Assembly (NCBI GenBank): GCA_903903925.1
Contig: CAIVAU010000259.1
Location: forward strand, 1 to 64,000
Source of the DNA: an uncultured cyanobacterium
GTDB taxonomy: Bacteria; Cyanobacteriota; Cyanobacteriia; Cyanobacteriales; Nostocaceae
Direction: 5' to 3'
Length of the DNA: 64,000 bases
Within the stretch, counting starts at the first letter, position 1, and each line of letters starts with the position of its first letter. Positions 58,027-64,000 of the stretch are shown one piece after another. The notes under the pieces are model-generated. The model made no database searches and was not told where the DNA came from. It worked only from the letters and a program-made list of their open reading frames with translations. A program made the position numbers and the translations under genes.

Positions 58027-59094
58027 TCAAGCGCTGACTGCATAGGTAGAGGTAGAAGTTAGTGCAATAATCTTGTCTGCTAAGTCTGAAAAAGTTTTCC
58101 TAAATTCTTCTTGTTTTTTTCGGTTATTTTCTAATACTATTCCTTCTTGGTCTAATTGCTCAGGTGTAAGGTCATAAATTGGGGTTCTGTGTTTCTGAGA
58201 CAGGGCAATTAGACTATTAAAATTTGAGATTTTCGTAAGAGAGAAGCTACCGTTAATTAAGATCTCGGTGTAGACTGTTGCAGGTAGCATCATATCATTC
58301 TGGCGTAAAATAGGAACTAACTTATCAGAAACAGCTTTCTCAACTTTCTGAATCCATGTTTGAAAGGCAGCAGTCTCTTTTCCACGTATAATTCGATAAT
58401 TTTGAACAATACTTCCTAAAAAACGTAATGTAACGTTAGGAAATGGGTAGGCAGCATCTCTCAGAATTAGGAGAGAACTTGCTGTTTTAGCCCAAGCGCA
58501 CCATCTTGGTAAAACTTTAGCTAAAGAGTCTATTGCCATTACCGAGAAGAAATCAGCAGTGGTTGGAACAAGAAAAAAGTCGCTTGTCATTAATAAATTC
58601 TGATTAATCGAGCCTAAACTTGGACTCATATCAATCAAAATATAGTCTGCATTAAACTTAGTAGCTGTTTTCTCAAATAAATCAGTGATGGACCCTGGTA
58701 AGTTTTTAAGGGCTTGAATTGAACCACTCAATTCTTGAGCAATACCTAATGTCACCTCGTATTCAGCAAATCCAACATGACCAAGCAATAAAAATAATCC
58801 ATCTCGACCTTTTACTGGGATACAGTCTATAGCCTCAATAGCCCTTGGTTGAGACTCAAAAGCAGGAGCTAAACCCGTTTTAATGTTTGAAGTTGTATTA
58901 TATATATTTTCTATTCTTGCTTCATCATCCTCTGTTTCTTCTCCCAGAGCCATTCCTGTGAGATTACATTGCGGGTCAGTATCTGCAAGAATTACTCTTT
59001 TACCTTTTGAGGCAAGCATCCATCCTAAATTAAATGTAGTCGTTGTTTTGCTAACTCCGCCCTTGTGATTAAACAAGGCAATTTTTTGAACCAT
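58027..59094 (-). CDS. ParA/MinD-family ATPase
   Basis: From the ATG at 59094 (355 residues) the protein shows the ParA-type Walker A KIALFNHKGGVSKTTTTFNL, the DxD-like VILADTDPQCNLTGMALGEE, and the switch DYILIDMSPSLGSINQNLLM. A long insert follows, and the C-terminal helix region ends with SDLADKIIALTSTSTYAVSA. ParA-like ATPases segregate plasmids or position cargo. No parB gene is seen, so it may be an orphan or plasmid relic. Confidence 0.88.
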   Translation of the reverse strand: MVQKIALFNHKGGVSKTTTTFNLGWMLASKGKRVILADTDPQCNLTGMALGEETEDDEARIENIYNTTSNIKTGLAPAFESQPRAIEAIDCIPVKGRDGLFLLLGHVGFAEYEVTLGIAQELSGSIQALKNLPGSITDLFEKTATKFNADYILIDMSPSLGSINQNLLMTSDFFLVPTTADFFSVMAIDSLAKVLPRWCAWAKTASSLLILRDAAYPFPNVTLRFLGSIVQNYRIIRGKETAAFQTWIQKVEKAVSDKLVPILRQNDMMLPATVYTEILINGSFSLTKISNFNSLIALSQKHRTPIYDLTPEQLDQEGIVLENNRKKQEEFRKTFSDLADKIIALTSTSTYAVSA

Positions 59095-59163
59095 TGTAGT
59101 ATGCCCGCATAAATAGGCTTTCATGTTTCAATTTTAAGCATAGCTTGGAGCTTTTCTCCAATA

Positions 59164-59367
59164 TTGTGTCGAACTCAGGTCAAGCTTAGTCGCTTCTTGA
59201 AGATGCAAGCGCATGCAGAAGTTGATGGTCAACTAGCTGCTGAAGGCAAAGTGCTTTTTTCTAGTATGATCAACTTTAGCCTTGACGAAGCGATGCGCAA
59301 GTGCCAAATCTTGGGTAATTGTAGGTCGGATTATGACAACCGCAGAAACATTCAACTCCTGGATTAA
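59164..59367 (+). pseudogene. Possible FabZ/hotdog-dehydratase C-terminal fragment
   Basis: The frame includes QAHAEVDGQLAAEGKVLFSS, which resembles the end of FabZ-type dehydratases (A-x-V-D-G-x-L-x-A-E-x-x-x-M-F). It lacks the N-terminal half with the catalytic His and Glu and continues into the thioesterase start. Given the neighbours (thioesterase II and methyltransferase), it could be a relic of a natural-product locus. Weak evidence. Confidence 0.3.
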
Positions 59368-60106
59368 ATCCCCCAAACCAAATCCTCAGGCTTCAGTGCG
59401 TTTATTCTGTTTCCCCTATGCAGGTGGTAGCTCTACAATTTTTCGTACATGGTCTGACAGTCTACCGACAACTGTCGAGGTTTGTGCCATTGAACTTCCA
59501 GGACGCTTAAGCCAGATCAGGTTAGCCCCATTCACTCGGCTAGAACCGCTTGTGGGTGCGATCGCACAGGTTCTCCTACCATACCTAGACAAACCATTTG
59601 CGTTCTTCGGTCACAGCATGGGTGGACTGGTCAGCTTCGAGGTCGCCCGTCTACTCCGCCGAGAATATAAGAGAGATCCAGTTCACCTGTTTGTGTCTGG
59701 TAGGCGTGCGCCTCAAGTTCCCCCACCATCTCCACCCATCCACGCCCTACCAGATCGTGAATTTATTTCAGAAATCCGCCGCCTCAACGGCACACCTCAA
59801 GCTGTATTAGAAAATACCGAACTGATGCAGCTACTTAGCCCTATCATACGGGCAGATTTTGCCGTTCTCGAAACCTACGTTTATACGGAGGAACCTCCCC
59901 TCGACTACCCCATTACTGTCTTTGGTGGCTTACAAGATCAGGAGGTGAGTTACCATAATCTCCAGGCTTGGGAAAAACAAACAAATTCTGCCTTCTCACT
60001 ACAGATGTTTGAGGGTGATCATTTCTTCCTGCACTCAGCCCAATCACTCCTGCTGCAATCCCTTTCTCAGGAATTGCATCATATCACCCAGGTTTACGAG
60101 CAATGA
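59333..60106 (+). CDS. Type II thioesterase (NRPS/PKS-associated)
   Basis: From the ATG at 59333 (257 residues) the protein is of the surfactin/gramicidin thioesterase family: VRLFCFPYAGGSSTIFRTWS, EVCAIELPGRLSQIRLAPFT, the catalytic elbow FAFFGHSMGGLVSFEVARLL (GHSMG), YPITVFGGLQDQEVSYHNL (Asp) and FSLQMFEGDHFFLHSAQSLL (His). Type II thioesterases clear misprimed carriers in NRPS or PKS. No synthetase is in the window. It overlaps the methyltransferase gene tail to tail by 23 bp. Confidence 0.92.
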   Translation: MTTAETFNSWIKSPKPNPQASVRLFCFPYAGGSSTIFRTWSDSLPTTVEVCAIELPGRLSQIRLAPFTRLEPLVGAIAQVLLPYLDKPFAFFGHSMGGLVSFEVARLLRREYKRDPVHLFVSGRRAPQVPPPSPPIHALPDREFISEIRRLNGTPQAVLENTELMQLLSPIIRADFAVLETYVYTEEPPLDYPITVFGGLQDQEVSYHNLQAWEKQTNSAFSLQMFEGDHFFLHSAQSLLLQSLSQELHHITQVYEQ

Positions 60107-61136
60107 AATACTTGCTCATAAAGTGGACTTGTATATCAATATTCTCAAAGCCTGCGTTCTCTAAACGCTCTACCAAATTATCAGTCGTGTAATGCTGATA
60201 GTAGGGCTCATGGTAAGTTTTGTAGAAGTTTTCCATGATCAGCGCCATTTCCGGAAAATCACTCATCTGAATTGAATCACAAATGATCAAGGTTCCTCCT
60301 GGTTTTGTCACCCGGAAGCATTCATCTATGACATGTTGACGTACCGCCCCTGGTAATTCATGGAATAGAAAAACAGAAGTCACAGCATGGAAATAGTTAT
60401 CCAGGTAGGGTAACTCTTCAGCATTAGCTTGTAAGAGTTGTGGCAATTCTCCTGGAATTTGGGATAACAGTTCGTTTGCCTTACGCAAGTAAGCCGGTGA
60501 CAAATCTGTACCATAGAGAGAAGCTTGAGGTAAAGCTGCCCGAATAAACTTAAGAGTGCGACCAGTTCCACAAGCCACATCTAAAACACGTATTTGTCGC
60601 GGGTGTAGAGAAGGTGCATGCAAAGTCTCTTTCAGGAGAGCAAGAATTCGCCGCCGCATCGGGTCTGCTGATCCGCCAAAGAGAATTTCCACCTGCAAGT
60701 CGTACAGATTGGCTGATAAATCACTCAAGTAGCCATCCGTCTGGTGATGGAAGTTCTGTACATAGTAGCTAGGATAACCAAAAGTCTCAATATCTGGAGA
60801 AAACTCTTGATATCTCTTGTGCTTAATCCGATCCCAGACTTGAGGTAGATCCAGCCATAATATTGGATAATACCGGAAAAAGTCTTCCCAAGGGTTATCA
60901 AACAGTAAGCTTTTAGGATACACACCCCGCTCAGCATCCTCCCAATCAACTTCCAGCAGATGATTCAGTTTTTGCTGAAGTTTAAGTAAAACCTCATTTG
61001 GGATGGGTTTGGTTTGCCGCTCACTAGGGGAGATGATATTCATTAAGCGTACACTTAGCATCTTGTGAGTAAGACCAAAGTAGTTTTTGCCCTGCTGAAA
61101 AGTCTGATAAGTCAGCTTGGTTAAGGTGTCAGACAT
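60084..61136 (-). CDS. Class I SAM-dependent methyltransferase
   Basis: The 350-residue protein has an N-terminal helical region (about 1-170: WEDAERGVYPKSLLFDNPWE) and a UbiE-type methyltransferase fold from about 180: IRVLDVACGTGRTLKFIRAA, LYGTDLSPAYLRKANELLSQ, LLQANAEELPYLDNYFHAVT and LRVTKPGG-like FRVTKPGGTLIICDS. Substrate unknown. Its 3' end overlaps the convergent thioesterase by 23 bp, and the two may belong to a natural-product locus. Confidence 0.9.
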   Translation of the reverse strand: MSDTLTKLTYQTFQQGKNYFGLTHKMLSVRLMNIISPSERQTKPIPNEVLLKLQQKLNHLLEVDWEDAERGVYPKSLLFDNPWEDFFRYYPILWLDLPQVWDRIKHKRYQEFSPDIETFGYPSYYVQNFHHQTDGYLSDLSANLYDLQVEILFGGSADPMRRRILALLKETLHAPSLHPRQIRVLDVACGTGRTLKFIRAALPQASLYGTDLSPAYLRKANELLSQIPGELPQLLQANAEELPYLDNYFHAVTSVFLFHELPGAVRQHVIDECFRVTKPGGTLIICDSIQMSDFPEMALIMENFYKTYHEPYYQHYTTDNLVERLENAGFENIDIQVHFMSKYFIARKPG

Positions 61137-61239
61137 GATAATGGCTTGATTCTATTGTTCGTTACTTAATATTTGTTTAACTTAAACAATTTTAACAAAG
61201 AAATTATAATCCTTGGGCAGGTCGCATCTTCAGAAAGAT

Positions 61240-61320
61240 GTATGGGAAGTGTGAGCGTCTCGCTCACGAAGCGAGCAAGATGCTCGCACTACTGACAGCC
61301 TAGGTGCAAGATATCAGATG
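61240..61320. repeat. Degraded MITE-type repeat, copy E
   Basis: The core gtgtgagcgtctcgctcac...gcaagatgctcgcactac matches the MITEs at 18310 and 19155 and is followed by ctgacagcctaggtgcaag, the inverted end seen at 12084-12110. The clear terminal repeats are lost. It is part of the 61137-61453 gap. Confidence 0.5.
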
Positions 61321-61371
61321 GGGTCACTCCAGCATGAATTATAGAAAAATTTAATTATTTTCTTCGTTTTC

Positions 61372-61385
61372 GTAGCCTTTGTTAC
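61372..61385 (+). promoter_or_regulatory. NtcA box overlapping the gifA promoter
   Basis: GTA-GCCTTTGT-TAC is a perfect GTA-N8-TAC NtcA site. A -10-like TATATT follows 11 bp later (61397-61402), so the box covers the -35 position, as expected for NtcA repression. Confidence 0.75.
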
Positions 61386-61453
61386 AGAAATTTTGCTATA
61401 TTAGTCGAAGACAGAAAGAAATCTAATCAAATATCACTACAGTGAGAAAAGAT

Positions 61454-61654
61454 ATGTCTACACAAGAAAAAGCGCGTGCCTTAATGATGCATCACTATCA
61501 ACTGGTCAAGAATCGTCAACAATCGATGTTGGGACGTACTGGCGAGGAACTAGGTCTTGCTGGAGAAGTGTCCCACTACTGGAATCCCATTCAAGGGAAA
61601 ATAGACCCGATCGCTCGGATAACTTATGACCTCAGCAATGCGACGATGAGTTAG
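61454..61654 (+). CDS. gifA: Glutamine synthetase inactivating factor IF7
   Basis: From the ATG at 61454 (66 residues) the protein reads MSTQEKARALMMHHYQLVKN, RQQSMLGRTGEELGLAGEVS, then HYWNPIQGK. This matches the GifA (IF7) family, small basic proteins that bind and inactivate glutamine synthetase I when nitrogen is plentiful. The convergent glnA downstream and the NtcA box over the promoter support the call. It is the expected neighbour of glnA in Nostocales. Confidence 0.88.
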   Translation: MSTQEKARALMMHHYQLVKNRQQSMLGRTGEELGLAGEVSHYWNPIQGKIDPIARITYDLSNATMS

Positions 61655-61700
61655 TGGTTAGTAGTGAGTGGTCAACAACCAACAACTATCAACTAACAAA

Positions 61701-61725
61701 AAAGCCACCCTATCTGAGTGGCTTT
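61701..61725 (+). terminator. Terminator between gifA and glnA
   Basis: aaagccac and gtggcttt form a stem around a 9-nt loop with A run before and T-rich sequence after. It lies between the convergent genes and may serve both directions. Confidence 0.75.
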
Positions 61726-61848
61726 ATGTTCTTACTGCCTTCAAAAATTACCTAAATCTCCCTAACTCAGATCTCTGTGTCCTCTGCGCCTCTGCGGTTA
61801 ATTAGATAGGTAATCTAAAGGGCGGTTCGGGAGTAAATTGAGCAGAAA

Positions 61849-63264
61849 TTAAGCATCGTAGTAGAGAGCAAACTCGTATGGATGAGGACGTAACCGCAGT
61901 GGGTTGACTTCATTGTCTATCTTGTAAGAAATCCAAGTTTGAATGAAGTCTTCAGTGAACACACCTGGTTCGACCAAGAAAGCGTGATCCTTCTCCAGCG
62001 CTTCCAATGCTAGTTCCAAAGAACCAGGAGTGGAAGGAACTTTTGCCAATTCTTCTGGAGAAAGTTCATAAATATTCCGATCTAAAGGCTGACCGGGATC
62101 GATTTTGTTCTTAATGCCATCTAAGCCAGCGCACAGCATAGCAGAAAAGGCAAGGTAGGGGTTACAAGTTGCATCAGGACAACGGAACTCTAAGCGCTTA
62201 GCTTTAGGGTTAGTGCCAGACAGAGGAATACGAATAGAAGCAGAACGGTTACCTTGGGAGTAAGCTAGGTTAACTGGTGCCTCATAACCAGGTACTAGAC
62301 GCTTGTAAGAGTTGGTGGAAGGGTTGGTAAGCGCTAACAGTGCTGGTGCATGTCTGAGGATACCACCAATGTAATACAGCGCTATTTGACTCAAGCCAGC
62401 GTATTGATCGCCAGCGAACAGAGGTTGACCATCTTTCCAAATTGACTGGTGGGTGTGCATACCAGAACCGTTGTCCTGAAACACTGGCTTGGGCATAAAG
62501 GTAATAGTTTTGCCGTGTTTCTTACCAACGTTCTTGATGACGTATTTATAAGTCATTAACCAGTCCGCTGCTTGGATCAGCTTCCCAAAGCGGAAACCTA
62601 GTTCACACTGACCACCCGTAGCAACTTCGTGGTGGTGCTTTTCAATTGGCACTCCGCACTTTGCCATAGTGAGGAGCATTTCTGTCCGTATATCCTGTGA
62701 GGTATCCGTTGGAGAAACTGGGAAGTAACCTTCTTTGTAGCGAGGTTTGTAACCCAGGTTGGGACTTTCTTCTCTACCGGAATTCCAACGACCTTCTACC
62801 GAGTCTACAAAGTAGTAGCCTGCGTTCTGGGTTTGGTCAAAGCGAACATCATCAAAGATGAAGAACTCAGCTTCTGGCCCAAAGTAGGCTGTGTCACCAA
62901 TACCAGTAGAAACTAGGTAGTCTAAGGCTTTCTGGGCAATAACGCGAGGACAACGGCTGTAGGGCTCACCAGTTCTGGGTTCTTTGATGCTGCAAATAAG
63001 CGAGAGGGTTGGTTCTTGCATGAAAGGATCGATCCAGGCAGTGTCTGGATCGAGTACCATTGACATATCTGATTCGTTGATAGCTTTCCAACCCCGGATA
63101 CTGGAACCATCGAAAGCTACGCCGTCAGTAAATGAATTCTCGTCAATTTGGTCTTTGTGGACTGTCAGATGCTGCCAGATACCTGGGGTATCGATAAATT
63201 TCAGATCGATCATCTGAATGTTTTGGTCTTGAATCAGCTTCAAAATTTCTTGTGGGGTTGTCAT
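61849..63264 (-). CDS. glnA: Glutamine synthetase type I
   Basis: The 471-residue protein has GSI motifs: [80 protein letters not shown] and [20 protein letters not shown]. It makes glutamine from glutamate and ammonia and is the central nitrogen-assimilation enzyme. It is convergent with gifA, its inhibitor. An NtcA box with a TAGGAT -10 lies upstream. Confidence 0.97.
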   Translation of the reverse strand: MTTPQEILKLIQDQNIQMIDLKFIDTPGIWQHLTVHKDQIDENSFTDGVAFDGSSIRGWKAINESDMSMVLDPDTAWIDPFMQEPTLSLICSIKEPRTGEPYSRCPRVIAQKALDYLVSTGIGDTAYFGPEAEFFIFDDVRFDQTQNAGYYFVDSVEGRWNSGREESPNLGYKPRYKEGYFPVSPTDTSQDIRTEMLLTMAKCGVPIEKHHHEVATGGQCELGFRFGKLIQAADWLMTYKYVIKNVGKKHGKTITFMPKPVFQDNGSGMHTHQSIWKDGQPLFAGDQYAGLSQIALYYIGGILRHAPALLALTNPSTNSYKRLVPGYEAPVNLAYSQGNRSASIRIPLSGTNPKAKRLEFRCPDATCNPYLAFSAMLCAGLDGIKNKIDPGQPLDRNIYELSPEELAKVPSTPGSLELALEALEKDHAFLVEPGVFTEDFIQTWISYKIDNEVNPLRLRPHPYEFALYYDA

Positions 63265-63361
63265 AGTTACTCCTTGGCTCCGTTTACTGACAGTAGTAAG
63301 ACCACAATGTTAAAGCATGTTAATTATGCTTGGTTCAACAAAATTCTGCTATTTCAGGAAG

Positions 63362-63404
63362 ATCCTAAGAAGGTGAAATTAGCCTATTCTGTATCTTTAG
63401 TTAC
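63362..63404 (-). promoter_or_regulatory. NtcA-activated glnA promoter
   Basis: On the minus strand GTA-ACTAAAGA-TAC (63404-63391) is a perfect NtcA box, and TAGGAT (63367-63362), fitting TAN3T, lies 23 bp after it. This is the spacing of a class II NtcA-activated promoter. The transcript start would be about 90 bp upstream of the glnA ATG. Confidence 0.8.
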
Positions 63405-63630
63405 AGAAAGTGTCGTTTACAGGTTACGTTAACCTTTCTTTAAACTGAGCGAACAAAACTGGAATGTTCATCTCATAGGGACAACTTTGGCATAAGATCC
63501 TTAATTAGCAGATGGATTGTTTTCGTTGTGTTGGTGCTTCTTTTTTACAAGTGGCACAAAAACTGGCACCTTTCATAGAAGCAGTCAAATAAATATCAAA
63601 CCATAAATAGAATTAATTGGGGGAAAAAAC

Positions 63631-64000
63631 ATGCGCGATGCAGTTACAAGCTTAATTAAGAATTATGACATTGCTGGTCGGTATTTTGACCGGAATGCGA
63701 TCGACAGCTTGAAATCCTACTTTGAGAGCGGCACAGCACGAGTGTACGCCGCAGGGGTGATCAATGGCAATGCAGCAGCAATTGTCAAGGAGGCAGGGCT
63801 TAAGTTATTTGAAGAACTGCCGGAGTTGATTCGCCCTGGTGGAAACGCCTACACAACTCGTCGTTATGCGGCTTGTCTGAGGGATATGGATTATTACCTG
63901 CGCTATGCGACTTATGCTCTCGTTGCTGGTAATATGGATGTGCTGGATGAACGAGTATTGCAAGGACTACGGGAAACCTACAATTCTTTGAGCGTGCCCA
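63631..64000 (+). CDS. apcF: Allophycocyanin beta-18 subunit (partial, runs off window)
   Basis: The visible 123 residues are those of ApcF: MRDAVTSLIKNYDIAGRYFD, FESGTARVYAAGVINGNAAA, LIRPGGNAYTTRRYAACLRD (chromophore-binding Cys in AACLRDMDYYLRYAT). ApcF is the beta-type subunit of the phycobilisome core terminal emitter. GGGG is about eight bases before the ATG. The 3' end is outside the window. Confidence 0.93.
   Translation, partial: MRDAVTSLIKNYDIAGRYFDRNAIDSLKSYFESGTARVYAAGVINGNAAAIVKEAGLKLFEELPELIRPGGNAYTTRRYAACLRDMDYYLRYATYALVAGNMDVLDERVLQGLRETYNSLSVP

Noticed and set aside
58027-59094. A parABS partition system
   Set aside because: Only a ParA-like ATPase is seen; no parB or centromere-like repeats were found nearby.

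Overview
The window comes from a filamentous (Nostocales-type) cyanobacterium. Evidence: an allophycocyanin beta-18 gene (apcF) at the right end, glnA with an NtcA-type promoter and the small GS inhibitor gifA beside it, a complete gas-vesicle cluster, a sigG-type sigma factor, many GCGATCGC (HIP1) octamers, and many heptanucleotide short tandem repeats (STRRs) and small inverted-repeat elements between genes.

Layout. 1-5.9 kb: accessory DNA with a truncated group II intron, a nitroreductase, a flavin monooxygenase plus esterase, and vapC and FGE gene fragments between two copies of a 56-bp repeat. 6.2-11.9 kb: a five-gene minus-strand operon (membrane protein of Pycsar-effector type, class III nucleotide cyclase fused to a degenerate STAND-like NTPase domain, MoxR AAA+ ATPase, SAV_2336/vWA-like protein, FGE-sulfatase-domain protein). 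I read this as a composite conflict/defence island joining a Pycsar-like cyclase/effector pair to a MoxR-vWA-FGE module; it is the strongest candidate for an undescribed system here. 12.7-19.1 kb: an organosulfur-scavenging type cluster (flavoprotein, 2x[4Fe-4S] ferredoxin, SsuA-like lipoprotein, second LLM monooxygenase, TauD-like dioxygenase) followed by an O-methyltransferase. 19.3-21.1 kb: MarR regulator, ABC-2 permease, VOC protein. 21.5-27.4 kb: type III glutamine synthetase, a perfect 30-unit heptamer array, an XRE/periplasmic-binding-type regulator with a possible 10-codon leader peptide and terminator, an orphan NifH-like protein whose P-loop signature Lys is Arg, and a molbindin. 27.7-37.8 kb: gas-vesicle cluster (gvpA, gvpA, gvpC, gvpN, gvpJ, gvpK, gvpF, gvpG, gvpV on the opposite strand, a second GvpF/L) ending in an ArsA/GET3-like and a CDC48-like ATPase. 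38-43.4 kb: phytase-like esterase and two tandem Ser/Thr kinases sharing an unrecognised C-terminal domain. 43.4-53.4 kb: mostly core genes (tRNA-Asp, gltX, queD, folK, folB, ftsH, M23 peptidase, ComFB, L,D-transpeptidase, sigG). 53.5-61.1 kb: anti-sigma-like protein, PEP-CTERM protein, Uma2 nuclease, ParA-like ATPase, type II thioesterase and methyltransferase. 61.4-64 kb: nitrogen-control pair gifA/glnA and partial apcF.

Three copies of a roughly 110-130 bp dispersed repeat show compensatory base changes in a stem, which suggests a structured RNA (perhaps an IS200/IS605-type end or omega-RNA relic). At least three copies of a different roughly 100-bp MITE have clean 7-9 bp target duplications. 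All functional calls are from reading sequence only; no database search was run.
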